Part shown: positions 9,080 to 18,189 of the stretch, one piece after another
Numbering within the stretch: position 1 is the stretch's first letter
How the letters are laid out: every line of letters starts with the position of its first letter
Assembly (NCBI GenBank): GCA_017482485.1
Contig: JAFUMV010000117.1
Coordinates: forward strand, 22,023 to 86,022
Direction: 5' to 3'
DNA length: 64,000 nt
Source: Lachnospiraceae bacterium
Lineage (GTDB): Bacteria; Bacillota; Clostridia; Lachnospirales; Lachnospiraceae
Notes under the pieces: generated by a model
Database searches by the model: none
Told to the model about the DNA's origin: nothing
Seen by the model: only the letters and a program-made list of their open reading frames with translations
Program-made: the position numbers and the translations under genes

Positions 9080-9116
9080 AAAACCCCCTTATACTGGAAA
9101 CAGGAAAGGGGGTTTT
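9080..9116 (+). promoter_or_regulatory. Hairpin covering the ribosome site of the PfkB-AraC gene
   Basis: AAAACCCCCTT (9080-9090) pairs perfectly with AAGGGGGTTTT (9106-9116), followed by ATTTT and the ATG at 9122. The G-run 9108-9112 is the only ribosome site for the gene. The structure therefore looks both like a rho-independent terminator and like a lid on translation. Confidence 0.65.
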
Positions 9117-9121
9117 ATTTT

Positions 9122-10348
9122 ATGAAAATACTCAATTTTGGCTCCTGTAATATTGATTTTGTGTACAGCGTTTCTCATATCGTTCGTCCGGGGGAAACAC
9201 TCACCGCAGGCAGCTTGTCCCAGTTCCCGGGAGGAAAGGGGCTCAATCAGGCAATTGCGATTGCCAAGGCCGGGGCACCGGTTTATTTTGCCGGCTGTAT
9301 CGGTGAAGACGATACGATGCTGCGCCAGGTGCTTTTACAGGCAGGGGTTGATTTAACTTATTTAAAAACCGTAAAGGAGCGGACCGGGCAGGCCATCATT
9401 CAGGTGGATGAAAACGGTGAAAACAGCATTTTCATTTACCATGGTGCCAACGGGGCTGTGTCAAAGGAACAGATTGACAGGGTTCTTGCCGATTTTGAAG
9501 CCGGGGATATTCTGCTTTTACAAAATGAAATCAGCAATCTGAAATATTTGATTGAGCGTTCTTCTGACAGAGGGATGAAGATTGTGTTAAATCCGTCCCC
9601 TTTTGAGCCAATGCTCAAAGAAATTGATCCCAGGGATCTGTTTTGCGTTATTTTGAATGAAACGGAAGCAATGCAGTGGAGCGACACGCAGCATCCTTAT
9701 GATTTTCTTTTCTGGGCGCAGAAAAATTATCCGGCTCTTCATGTAGTGCTCACCCTCGGCAAAAAAGGAAGCATTTACTTAAAAGACGGAAAGATGTACA
9801 GACAGCAGGCGTTCAAGGCAACAGCAGTGGATACCACCGCGGCCGGGGATACCTTTACCGGATATTTCCTTGCCGGCCTCTATAAAAATGCGGAGGTTTT
9901 ACAGGGCCTTAAAATGGCTTCGGCAGCCTCTGCCATTGCGGTTTCCAAAAAAGGAGCGGCTTCTTCCATCCCCACCTGTCAGGAGGTGGAAAATGCAATT
10001 GACGGGATGGAATTGAGTCCCATTGATACGCTGGAAGAACAAAAGGAAGTGGTCAGAACTTTTATCGCCACCCATATTAAGGATGTGAAACTTTCTGATG
10101 TCGCAGCGTTGATTAATTATACGGAAGACCACACCTGCAGATGGGTACATAAAAATTTTGGTATGGGATTTTCTGAGTTTTTGCAGGCAGAACGCTGCAG
10201 AATTGCAGCAGAATATTTGAAAAATACGGATATGCCCATTCATGAAATTATTGAGCTGGTAGGATATAATAACGGAAGCTTTTTCAGGAAGGTTTTTCAT
10301 AAATATTATCAAATGTCTCCTCTGGAGTATCGAAAAGGGAAGGTATGA
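9122..10348 (+). CDS. PfkB/ribokinase-family sugar kinase fused to AraC-type DNA-binding domain
   Basis: This is a 408-residue two-domain protein. Residues 1-295 are a PfkB carbohydrate kinase: the N-terminal G-G-K-G-L-N-Q sugar-binding motif, the N-P-S-P segment, and the PfkB signature D-T-T-A-A-G-D-T-F-T-G with catalytic Asp243. Residues 310-408 form an AraC/XylS helix-turn-helix pair ending in the family's M-S-P-L-E-Y-R. The start is ATG 9122; an in-frame GTG at 9062 has no ribosome site and lies in the hairpin leader. I infer a sugar kinase that also acts as a sugar-responsive regulator, or a regulator that uses a kinase fold as sensor. The kinase active-site residues look intact, so catalysis is plausible. 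It stands alone as a gene. Confidence 0.88.
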   Translation: MKILNFGSCNIDFVYSVSHIVRPGETLTAGSLSQFPGGKGLNQAIAIAKAGAPVYFAGCIGEDDTMLRQVLLQAGVDLTYLKTVKERTGQAIIQVDENGENSIFIYHGANGAVSKEQIDRVLADFEAGDILLLQNEISNLKYLIERSSDRGMKIVLNPSPFEPMLKEIDPRDLFCVILNETEAMQWSDTQHPYDFLFWAQKNYPALHVVLTLGKKGSIYLKDGKMYRQQAFKATAVDTTAAGDTFTGYFLAGLYKNAEVLQGLKMASAASAIAVSKKGAASSIPTCQEVENAIDGMELSPIDTLEEQKEVVRTFIATHIKDVKLSDVAALINYTEDHTCRWVHKNFGMGFSEFLQAERCRIAAEYLKNTDMPIHEIIELVGYNNGSFFRKVFHKYYQMSPLEYRKGKV

Positions 10349-10468
10349 TGGAGGATGTCCTGCGGAGATTTCTTCAAAAATATTGTTGTATCCGATCGGA
10401 TTCCGGAGTATGATTGTCCCAATGAAAGCAGTCTTTCAAGATATTATTTTGGAAAGGGATGATTTGAA

Positions 10469-11032
10469 ATGCTTACGTTAAGCAGAGCGAAAGAATTAAA
10501 TGCAACAATGGTGACAGAAGAACATCTGATTATTCATGCCATGAATGTGATGGCGGCAATGGGTGCCATGGCCAGACATTTCGGAGAAGATGAGGAACAT
10601 TGGATGGCGGTGGGATATCTGCATGATTACGATTATGAGAAATATCCGGAGGAACATCTGCAGCATACGGAAGAGCCTCTTTTGGCAGCAGGCGTTCCCA
10701 AAGAAGATGTCCGTGCAATTTTAAGCCACGGGTATGGACTGGTAAATGATGTGAAGCCGTTAACCAATATGGAAAAAAGTATTTTTACGGTTGATGAACT
10801 GACCGGAATCATCCAGGCATGCGCCAGAATGAGGCCCCATGGAATCACGGATCTGGAAGTGAGCAGCTTCATGAAGAAGTTCAAGGATAAGAAGTTTGCG
10901 GCAAAATGTAATCGGGATGTGATTAAGCAGGGCTGTGAGATGCTCGGCATGGAAGTAAAAGAAGTAGCAGCGATCTGTATTGAGGGCATGAAACAATATG
11001 CAGCTGAGATTGGACTGGCCGGTGCAGAATAG
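10469..11032 (+). CDS. HD-domain phosphohydrolase family protein
   Basis: This 187-residue protein is of the HDIG/HD superfamily of metal-dependent phosphohydrolases. The metal-binding His-Asp pair is His52-Asp53, in the segment Y-L-H-D-Y-D-Y-E. An earlier His19/His23 pair and a later S-H-G-Y-G complete the expected ligands. It has no sensor or membrane part. The start ATG 10469 follows a GAAAGGGA site. Its closest type is the small stand-alone HD proteins common in Clostridia, whose substrates are mostly unknown. A strong terminator follows at 11071, so it is probably a single-gene transcript. Confidence 0.8.
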   Translation: MLTLSRAKELNATMVTEEHLIIHAMNVMAAMGAMARHFGEDEEHWMAVGYLHDYDYEKYPEEHLQHTEEPLLAAGVPKEDVRAILSHGYGLVNDVKPLTNMEKSIFTVDELTGIIQACARMRPHGITDLEVSSFMKKFKDKKFAAKCNRDVIKQGCEMLGMEVKEVAAICIEGMKQYAAEIGLAGAE

Positions 11033-11070
11033 AAATTTTATGCCCCTGTTCAAAATGACATTGAAATGAA

Positions 11071-11109
11071 AAACAGCGGAGAGCTTAAAAAGTTCTCCGC
11101 TGTTTGTTG
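11071..11109 (+). terminator. Rho-independent terminator after HD gene
   Basis: A perfect 12-bp stem, AAACAGCGGAGA at 11071-11082 with 11094-11105, is followed by GTTGT. A second small GC-rich hairpin (11112-11130) comes right after. Confidence 0.75.
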
Positions 11110-11192
11110 TGGTGCGCCCGGCGGGCGCACGTTCCAATATTAACAAATGCGGTGCGTCTGCTGCAAAAGGCGGAACTGTTACGCTGTTTTTA

Positions 11193-11221
11193 TTGAAAAA
11201 AAATAGTCGATATATTATAAT
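11193..11221 (+). promoter_or_regulatory. SigA promoter for the NCS2 permease operon
   Basis: TTGAAA at 11193-11198 and a perfect TATAAT at 11216-11221 are separated by 17 bases, 52 bases before the permease start. I saw no purine-riboswitch-like core in the short leader that follows. Confidence 0.8.
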
Positions 11222-11272
11222 ATTTCCGTTTTCAATGTGTCATAAAAAGATATCTGCAAAGGAGAAAATCTT

Positions 11273-12631
11273 ATGAGCAAAGGGAAGAATTGCAGTGTGG
11301 AAAATATCTACAAACTTGATGGAAGAGTTCCGGTTTTAAAAGCGATTCCATTTGGTCTCCAGCACATTCTGGCAATGTTTGTTGCAAACCTGACACCGAT
11401 TACAATCATTGCGGCGGCGGGCGGACTGGATCAGGCAGAAATTGCGATCCTTTTGCAGAATGCGATGTTTGTGGCAGGAATTGCGACTCTGATTCAGCTG
11501 TTTCCGATCTGGAAAGTCGGCTCTGGGCTTCCGATTGTTATGGGGGTCAGCTTTACATTTGTAACGGTGTTAAGCACGGTGGCTGTCAATTATGGATATC
11601 CGGCCGTGATCGGTGCAGTGATTTGCGGCGGTATTTTTGAAGGCACGCTGGGCCTTTTTGCAAAATACTGGAGAAAGATCATTTCTCCGATTGTAGCGGC
11701 ATCTGTTGTTACGGCAATCGGATATTCCTTATTCTCGGTAGGAGCAAGATCTTTTGGCGGCGGTTATGCAGAGGACTTCGGTTCTGCAAAGAATCTTTTA
11801 TTAGGGACAATTACACTGGCAGTGTGCCTGATCTGGAATATTCTGGCGAAGGGATATTTAAAACAGCTGTCGGTTTTGGCTGGTCTGATTGTAGGCTATT
11901 TTGCAGCAATCCTGATGGGACAGGTTGATCTGTCGGTCATCTTCTCCGGCGGATTGATTTCATTGCCCAGATTTTTGCCGTATAAGCCGGAATTTCATGT
12001 GGGTGCAATTTTTTCCGTTGCAATCATTTTCATGGTTTCAGCAGCTGAAACCATTGGAGATACGACCGCAATGGTTTCCGGCGGCCTGGACAGAGAAATT
12101 GCTTCGGAAGAAATTTCCGGGTCTCTGGCATGTGACGGTTATGCATCTGCGATTTCTGCATTGCTGGGATGTCCTCCGGTCACCTCATTTTCTCAAAATG
12201 TGGGTTTGATTAATATGACGAAAGTGGTAAACCGTTTTACGATCGGAACCGGAGCTGTTTGCATGATTCTGGCCGGGCTGTTGCCTCCTGTCGGCAATTT
12301 CTTTGCATCTCTTCCCGAATCTGTTTTGGGAGGATGCACGATCATGATGTTTGGCACGATCATGGTTTCCGGTATCCAGATGATTGCCAAAGCGGGATTT
12401 TCACAGAGAAATATCACGATTGCGGCATTATCCCTGTCCGTGGGAATCGGCTTTACCGCTGCCAGCGAAATTGATTTGTGGCACATTTTTCCGGAAACGG
12501 TTCGCTCCGTGTTTGCTGAAAATGTGGTTGCAGTCGTGTTTGTGGTTTCCATTATCTTAAATCTGGTTCTGCCCAAAAACATGGAAGTTGAAAAGGCAGA
12601 TAAATATAATAGTAACAGATCTGATTTATAA
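11273..12631 (+). CDS. NCS2 family xanthine/uric acid/uracil permease
   Basis: This is a polytopic proton-coupled nucleobase transporter of 452 residues with about 12-14 membrane segments. The family signatures are a Q-H-I-L-A-M-F segment near residue 25, the A-E-T-I-G-D-T-T motif with the substrate-binding Glu, and a later N-V-G-L-I-N-M-T-K-V segment. These point to the xanthine/urate branch rather than uracil, though this is not certain. ATG 11273 follows AAGGAG at 11259-11264. The adjacent flavoprotein is probably co-transcribed, 23 bases downstream. Confidence 0.9.
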   Translation: MSKGKNCSVENIYKLDGRVPVLKAIPFGLQHILAMFVANLTPITIIAAAGGLDQAEIAILLQNAMFVAGIATLIQLFPIWKVGSGLPIVMGVSFTFVTVLSTVAVNYGYPAVIGAVICGGIFEGTLGLFAKYWRKIISPIVAASVVTAIGYSLFSVGARSFGGGYAEDFGSAKNLLLGTITLAVCLIWNILAKGYLKQLSVLAGLIVGYFAAILMGQVDLSVIFSGGLISLPRFLPYKPEFHVGAIFSVAIIFMVSAAETIGDTTAMVSGGLDREIASEEISGSLACDGYASAISALLGCPPVTSFSQNVGLINMTKVVNRFTIGTGAVCMILAGLLPPVGNFFASLPESVLGGCTIMMFGTIMVSGIQMIAKAGFSQRNITIAALSLSVGIGFTAASEIDLWHIFPETVRSVFAENVVAVVFVVSIILNLVLPKNMEVEKADKYNSNRSDL

Positions 12632-12654
12632 AGTGACGAAAGGAGTTTACGAAG

Positions 12655-14025
12655 ATGAAGTATGATGTGATTATTGTAGGTGCCGGCCCCGGAGGTATTT
12701 TTGCGGCATATGAACTGGCAAAAAAGAACCCTGAATTAAAAATTGGTGTGTTTGAAGCAGGCCATGCACTGGAAAAAAGAAAATGCCCGATTGACGGAGA
12801 CAAAGTGAAATCCTGTATCAAATGTAAAAGCTGTTCCATTATGAGCGGTTTTGGAGGAGCGGGCGCTTTCTCAGATGGAAAATATAATATTACCAATGAT
12901 TTTGGCGGTACATTATATGAGTATATCGGAAAAAATAAAGCCACAGAGCTGATGAAATATGTGGATGATATTAATATGGCTTACGGCGGGGAAGGCACGA
13001 AAATGTATTCGACAGCCGGTACCAAATTCAATAAAATCTGTTTACAGAATAAGCTGCAGCTTTTGAATGCATCTGTGCGGCATTTGGGCACTGATGTTAA
13101 CTACGTGGTTTTGGAAAATCTGTATAATGCGTTGAAGGAAAAGGTCGATTTCTATTTTGATACTCCGGTAGAAAAGGTGGAGATTCGTGATGGAAAATAT
13201 ATCGTATTTACGAAAGACACAGCCTATGAATGTGATAAATGTGTGCTTTCGGTAGGAAGAGTCGGCAGCAAATGGATGGAAAAAGTGTGTGAAGATCTGC
13301 ATATTCCGACCAAATCCAACCGTGTGGATATCGGCGTGCGTGTGGAGCTTCCGGCGGTGATTTTTTCCCATCTGACAGATGAACTGTATGAGAGTAAGAT
13401 TGTATATCGGACGGAAAAATTTGAAGATAGGGTCCGCACGTTCTGTATGAATCCCTATGGAGCGGTGGTAAATGAAAATACAAACGGAATTGTGACTGTA
13501 AACGGTCACAGCTATGAGGATCCGGAAAAGCATACCGAAAATACCAATTTTGCACTTCTGGTAGCAAAACATTTCTCAGAGCCTTTTAAGGACAGCAATG
13601 GTTATGGAGAAAGCATTGCCCGGCTGTCCAACATGCTGGGCGGCGGTGTGATTGTGCAGCGATTCGGGGATCTGGTTCGCGGACGCAGAAGCACAGTTAA
13701 CCGTATTGAAGAGGGCATTGTACGTCCTACACTGGCGGCAACGCCCGGCGACTTAAGCCTTGTGCTTCCGAAACGAATTCTGGACGGTATTATTGAAATG
13801 ATTTATGCGCTGGATAAGATTGCGCCCGGAACGGCAAATGATGACACTCTGCTTTATGGTGTGGAAGTAAAATTTTATAACATGGAAGTGGAAGTGGATG
13901 AAAACCTGGAATGCAGGCACAAAGGACTCTATATTATTGGCGATGGCAGCGGCGTAACCCATTCTCTGTCACATGCATCAGCGAGCGGTATCCATGTTGC
14001 CAGAAAGATTTCGGAAAGTGTGTAA
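12655..14025 (+). CDS. FAD-dependent dehydrogenase, COG2509 family
   Basis: This is a 456-residue flavoprotein with an N-terminal dinucleotide fold (G-A-G-P-G-G at residues 9-14) and a C-terminal G-D-G-S-G-V-T-H FAD motif. Between residues 45 and 65 is a cluster of Cys that includes C-I-K-C-K-S-C, and it is followed by the G-F-G-G-A-G-A-F-S-D-G-K segment typical of COG2509 'uncharacterised FAD-dependent dehydrogenases'. The Cys set could bind a metal or form a redox disulfide. It follows the purine permease with a 23-base gap, and its ribosome site is AAAGGAG. A role in oxidising or reducing a purine or related heterocycle is possible by context only. Confidence 0.82.
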   Translation: MKYDVIIVGAGPGGIFAAYELAKKNPELKIGVFEAGHALEKRKCPIDGDKVKSCIKCKSCSIMSGFGGAGAFSDGKYNITNDFGGTLYEYIGKNKATELMKYVDDINMAYGGEGTKMYSTAGTKFNKICLQNKLQLLNASVRHLGTDVNYVVLENLYNALKEKVDFYFDTPVEKVEIRDGKYIVFTKDTAYECDKCVLSVGRVGSKWMEKVCEDLHIPTKSNRVDIGVRVELPAVIFSHLTDELYESKIVYRTEKFEDRVRTFCMNPYGAVVNENTNGIVTVNGHSYEDPEKHTENTNFALLVAKHFSEPFKDSNGYGESIARLSNMLGGGVIVQRFGDLVRGRRSTVNRIEEGIVRPTLAATPGDLSLVLPKRILDGIIEMIYALDKIAPGTANDDTLLYGVEVKFYNMEVEVDENLECRHKGLYIIGDGSGVTHSLSHASASGIHVARKISESV

Positions 14026-14049
14026 CGGGTAAAAGGAAAAATTTTCATT

Positions 14050-16494
14050 ATGAAATTAAACGATTATGAGAAAAAGCATCTGCAGGCGTTCAGAACCGTT
14101 GCGGCAGAATGTACGGTTTTGCTGAAAGAAAACGGCGACTTTCCGCTTGATACATGTGGAAAGATCGCCCTCTACGGAAGCGGAGCCAGGCATACGGTTA
14201 AAGGCGGCACAGGATCCGGCGAAGTCAATTCCCGCTTTTTTGTGACGGCAGAACAGGGACTTGAGGATGCCGGTTTCACCATAACGACAAAAGCCTGGCT
14301 GGATGGATATGACAGGATGCTCACAAAAGCCCGTCAGAATTTTAAGAAGGAAATTAAGGCGCTGGCCAGGAAAAATCATACGCTGGCAGTCAATATTGGT
14401 ATGGGAGCTGTGATGCCCGAACCAGAATATGAACTGCCCCTGGAAGGGGATGCCGATGCTGCGGTATATGTTTTATCCCGTATTTCGGGAGAGGGCAATG
14501 ACAGAAAGCCGGTCAGCGGGGATGTTCTGTTAAGCCGTACGGAGCAGCGCGATATTCTGGCCCTTCAGAAAAAATATAAAAAATTTCTGTTGGTGCTGAA
14601 TGTGGGAGGCCCAGTGGATCTGACACCGGTCCTTTGTGTGGAAAACATTCTCATTTTATCGCAGCTGGGCGTGGAGACAGGAGCTGTGCTGGCGGATATT
14701 ATTTTAGGCAGGGCATATCCTTCCGGCAAGCTGACCACCACCTGGAGCGCCTGGCAGGATTATCCCACAGTGGGAGAGTTTGGCTGTTTTGATGACACCA
14801 GATATCAGGATGGCATATATGTTGGCTACCGCTATTTTGACTCTGTGGGCAAAATAGCGCTTTTTCCCTTCGGTTACGGAGCTTCTTACACCAGCTTTTT
14901 CATCCAATGCAGGGACGTAAGGGTGGATGGTGAAAATATCGCTGTTACCGCAAAGGTGCAAAATACCGGAAAATGCAGCGGCAGAGAGGTAGTACAGTTA
15001 TATGTTTCCGTGCCAGAAGGAAAGCTGGATCAGCCCTATCAGGTGCTGGCAGGCTGGCAGAAGACAAAGGAGCTTAAGGCAGGGGAGCAGGAAGAACTTA
15101 CGATATGCTTTAAACTGAGCGATCTGGAATCTTATGATACCGCTGCGGAAGCCTACATTCTGGAACAGGGAGATTATATCCTTCGCCTGGGGAACAGCAG
15201 TGTGAATACGGATATCTGCAGCGTTATCAGGCTGGAGGAAACAGTGACAACACTGCGGGCGAAAAGATGTCTGGGAAAAACCGATTTTGTGGATTGGAAA
15301 CCAGCGGTACGGCCTGTGGCCGCAGTGCCAAATGAGATACCGGTTCATTCTGTAAAGGCATCGGATATTGCATGCCGAAAGCTTTTGGAAGAGGTGTCAA
15401 AAGAAATTGATCCGGAAGTGGAAACGTTTACGGATCAGCAGCTGGCCTGGATGAACGTGGGCGGTTTTGACCCGAAAGCCGGTATTTTAAGTATCGTTGG
15501 AAATGCCAGCACGAGGGTTGCAGGTGCGGCGGGAGAAACCACCGGAGAATTAAAGGATAAAAACGTGCCGATGCTGATCATGGCAGACGGACCGGCGGGA
15601 TTGCGCCTGAGCCAGAAATATATGAAAGAAGGGGAACGGGCAATTGCCCTGGGCGAGTCCATGCCCCGGTCCGTTGCGGAATATTTGCCCAAAATAGCAT
15701 TGTGGCTTTTAAAGGTGCTCCGTAAGAAGCCCAAAAAGGACACGGTCATTCATGAACAGTATACGACGGCAATCCCTATCGGAACAGCCCTGGCACAAAG
15801 CTGGAATCCGGATGCGGCTCAAATCTGCGGCGATATTGTGGGAGATGAGATGGAGCGCTTCGGCGTGCATCTGTGGCTTGCCCCCGCTTTGAACATACAC
15901 AGAAATATTCTTTGCGGAAGAAATTTTGAATATTTTTCAGAAGATCCTCTGATCAGCGGCACTTTTGCGGCAGCGCTGACCAAAGGCGTGCAGAAGCATT
16001 CCGGCTGCGGCACCACGATCAAGCATTTTGCGGCAAACAATCAGGAGACGAATCGCTATTCCAATAACAGCATGGTCAGCGAACGGGCCATGCGGGAAAT
16101 TTATCTGCGTGGATTTTATATCTGTATAAAACAATCTCAGCCTCATGCGCTGATGACATCCTATAACCTGTTAAACGGCGTACATACTTCCGAGCACAAA
16201 GGCCTTTCAGAGGATATTTTAAGAAGAGAATTCGGATTCAAAGGCATTGTAATGACAGACTGGATCATTCCTCAGGCGGTCAGCAAAAAGTCCGTCTATC
16301 CCATGCCGCAGCCGGCGAAGATGGCCGCTGTGGGTTCCGATCTGATGATGCCGGGGACGAGGGACGATGTCGAAAATATTTTAAAAGGACTTACTGACGG
16401 CACGGTGAGCAGAAAGCAGCTTCAGATGAATGCTACACGGGTGTTTCGAATGGCGAAGAAACTGGTAGGACGAAGTGATATGACAAGTAAATAA
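14050..16494 (+). CDS. Glycoside hydrolase family 3 beta-glucosidase with swapped domain order
   Basis: This is an 814-residue intracellular enzyme without a signal peptide. The usual GH3 order is reversed. The alpha/beta sandwich domain and a fibronectin-III-like domain occupy residues 1-400, and the barrel domain with the active site occupies about 440-810. In the barrel the G-R-N-F-E-Y-F-S-E-D-P segment, the K-H-F-A-A-N-N-Q-E-T segment and the nucleophile Asp737 in V-M-T-D-W are all present. Such permuted GH3 enzymes are known from Ruminococcus and Butyrivibrio. It should release glucose or related sugars from short beta-linked oligosaccharides. It lies 24 bases after the flavoprotein but is otherwise unrelated to it. 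Confidence 0.9.
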   Translation: MKLNDYEKKHLQAFRTVAAECTVLLKENGDFPLDTCGKIALYGSGARHTVKGGTGSGEVNSRFFVTAEQGLEDAGFTITTKAWLDGYDRMLTKARQNFKKEIKALARKNHTLAVNIGMGAVMPEPEYELPLEGDADAAVYVLSRISGEGNDRKPVSGDVLLSRTEQRDILALQKKYKKFLLVLNVGGPVDLTPVLCVENILILSQLGVETGAVLADIILGRAYPSGKLTTTWSAWQDYPTVGEFGCFDDTRYQDGIYVGYRYFDSVGKIALFPFGYGASYTSFFIQCRDVRVDGENIAVTAKVQNTGKCSGREVVQLYVSVPEGKLDQPYQVLAGWQKTKELKAGEQEELTICFKLSDLESYDTAAEAYILEQGDYILRLGNSSVNTDICSVIRLEETVTTLRAKRCLGKTDFVDWKPAVRPVAAVPNEIPVHSVKASDIACRKLLEEVSKEIDPEVETFTDQQLAWMNVGGFDPKAGILSIVGNASTRVAGAAGETTGELKDKNVPMLIMADGPAGLRLSQKYMKEGERAIALGESMPRSVAEYLPKIALWLLKVLRKKPKKDTVIHEQYTTAIPIGTALAQSWNPDAAQICGDIVGDEMERFGVHLWLAPALNIHRNILCGRNFEYFSEDPLISGTFAAALTKGVQKHSGCGTTIKHFAANNQETNRYSNNSMVSERAMREIYLRGFYICIKQSQPHALMTSYNLLNGVHTSEHKGLSEDILRREFGFKGIVMTDWIIPQAVSKKSVYPMPQPAKMAAVGSDLMMPGTRDDVENILKGLTDGTVSRKQLQMNATRVFRMAKKLVGRSDMTSK

Positions 16495-16504
16495 AGCCTA
16501 TTTT

Positions 16505-16546
16505 AAGTCCTGTTGCTGAAGTAACATTCGGTGACAGGACTTTTTG
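16505..16546 (+). terminator. Terminator after GH3 gene
   Basis: AAGTCCTGT (16505-16513) pairs with ACAGGACTT (16534-16542), followed by a T-run. It separates the GH3 gene from the FAD-Rieske gene. Confidence 0.7.
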
Positions 16547-16606
16547 TATCCTTTTTTGCCCATTGCACATACTAAGCCTGAAAATAATTGGAAGGAACAG
16601 GATATT

Positions 16607-17989
16607 ATGGAATCTTTATGGAGAAAGCAGGCAGGGAAAACCATCGGAAAAATGAATTTGGCAGAAAGAAAATGCGGCCCGGACCATTGGGACGTGATCG
16701 TCATAGGAGCTGGAATGGCCGGGCTTCTGACTGCATTTTATTTAAAGGAAAAAGGAAAGGCGGTGCTTGTTCTGGAAGCCAACGAAATTGCCTCTGGACA
16801 GACAGAAAAGACTACTGCAAAAATCACAAGCCAGCATGGTCTTAAATACAGCAGCCTGATCAAAAAAGTGGGAAGAAAAAAAGCACAGATTTATGCCCGG
16901 GCCAATGAGGCAGCAATTTTAGAATACGAGAAGCTGATCCGGAAAAATAACATAGAGTGTCAGTTTAAGAAGGGGAACGCATATTTATACACCAGACAGG
17001 ATGCGGCCGTTTTACAGAAAGAGGCAGAAGTTGCCAAAAGCCTTGGCCTTGATGCTTTTTTTACAAAGGAAACAGAGCTGCCCTTTGAAATAACCGGAGC
17101 GGTGGGATTTCGGAATCAGGCGCAGTTTTCCCCGCTGGAATTTGTCAGACAAATTTCAGAAAAGCTGGAAGTTTGGGAGCATACGAAAGTGATTTCTGTT
17201 CATGGAAACAGCGTTTTGGCACAACAGATGGGCGGCGGGCATTTGCCCGCGGGGATGGAAGCAAAAACACAGGTGGTGCTGCATGCCGATAAAATTGTGA
17301 TTGCCGCGCATTATCCGTTTCTGAATGTTCCCGGATTCTATTTTTTGCGTCAGCATCAGGAAAGAAGCTATGTTCTGGCTTTGTCAGGATGTGAGAAAAT
17401 CAACGGGATGTATTACGGAATCGACACAGACGGCCTTTCTTTACGTCAGTCGGGCGATTGTCTGCTTCTGGGCGGAGGCTCCCACCGGACAGGGAAAAAC
17501 GGCTGTGGAGGAGCTTATGATATGCTGATGCAGGCCGCTGACCGGTATTTTCCGGATAACAGGATAGAGGCACGCTGGTCTGCCCAGGACTGCATGCCGC
17601 ATGATGGAATTCCTTTTATTGGAAAATATTCCGTTTTCACACCGAATCTGTATGTGGCGACAGGATTTTTGAAATGGGGAATGACTTCTTCCATGGTGGC
17701 GGCAATGATTTTAAGCGATGAGCTGTGCGGTGAGGAAAATGAATGGACGGAACTGTTTTCTCCGCAAAGGCTGTATCTGCGTGCGGGAATAAGCAATATG
17801 CTGACCGACATCGGAGAAAGTATAAAAGGACTGTTTAGAGGATTTTTTTACAGACCCCGCTGCCCGCACCTGGGATGTGAGCTCGTCTGGAATCCTGACG
17901 ACAAAAGCTGGGACTGTCCCTGTCACGGATCCCGCTTTGATGCGGATGGAAATTTACTGGACAATCCCGCAAAGCATGGATGCGCATAG
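16607..17989 (+). CDS. FAD-dependent oxidoreductase with C-terminal Rieske [2Fe-2S] domain
   Basis: This is a 460-residue protein. Residues 20-370 are a DAO-type FAD fold: V-I-G-A-G-M-A-G near residue 28 and the E-A-N-E-I-A-S-G-Q-T segment. Residues 415-460 are a Rieske domain with iron ligands Cys419, His421, Cys437 and His440 and the disulfide pair Cys424/Cys439. The start is ATG 16607 with GGAAGGA at 16590-16596; the in-frame TTG at 16544 lies in the preceding terminator. Proteins of this architecture are widespread in Firmicutes and are thought to pass electrons between FAD and a Rieske cluster, but the substrate is unknown. The gene seems to be single. Confidence 0.88.
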   Translation: MESLWRKQAGKTIGKMNLAERKCGPDHWDVIVIGAGMAGLLTAFYLKEKGKAVLVLEANEIASGQTEKTTAKITSQHGLKYSSLIKKVGRKKAQIYARANEAAILEYEKLIRKNNIECQFKKGNAYLYTRQDAAVLQKEAEVAKSLGLDAFFTKETELPFEITGAVGFRNQAQFSPLEFVRQISEKLEVWEHTKVISVHGNSVLAQQMGGGHLPAGMEAKTQVVLHADKIVIAAHYPFLNVPGFYFLRQHQERSYVLALSGCEKINGMYYGIDTDGLSLRQSGDCLLLGGGSHRTGKNGCGGAYDMLMQAADRYFPDNRIEARWSAQDCMPHDGIPFIGKYSVFTPNLYVATGFLKWGMTSSMVAAMILSDELCGEENEWTELFSPQRLYLRAGISNMLTDIGESIKGLFRGFFYRPRCPHLGCELVWNPDDKSWDCPCHGSRFDADGNLLDNPAKHGCA

Positions 17990-18060
17990 ATTTGGGGATC
18001 AGGCGTCGATACAAAATGTGTGAAATCTGTCTCATCGGAATGCTGTGTATGAATTGTGAT

Positions 18061-18089
18061 TTGAAAAGATCTGTGGAGGATGATATAAT
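18061..18089 (+). promoter_or_regulatory. SigA promoter for the DegV gene
   Basis: TTGAAA at 18061-18066 and TATAAT at 18084-18089 are 17 bases apart. The transcript start would give a leader of about 95 bases. Confidence 0.75.
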
Positions 18090-18189
18090 AAATATTGATA
18101 TGCAGAAGGCGATATTCAGAAATTGATATTGTCTTCTGCACGCGATGCCAAGACAATAATGAAAACTTTCAGAGGGAGAGGAAAGTTAT

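Noticed and set aside
10348-10413. 21-codon frame directly after the PfkB-AraC gene
   Set aside because: Short, no recognisable peptide, overlaps the stop codon only by chance.
11105-11272. Purine riboswitch upstream of the NCS2 permease
   Set aside because: The leader after the promoter is about 45 bases, too short for a purine aptamer plus expression platform, and no conserved core is visible.
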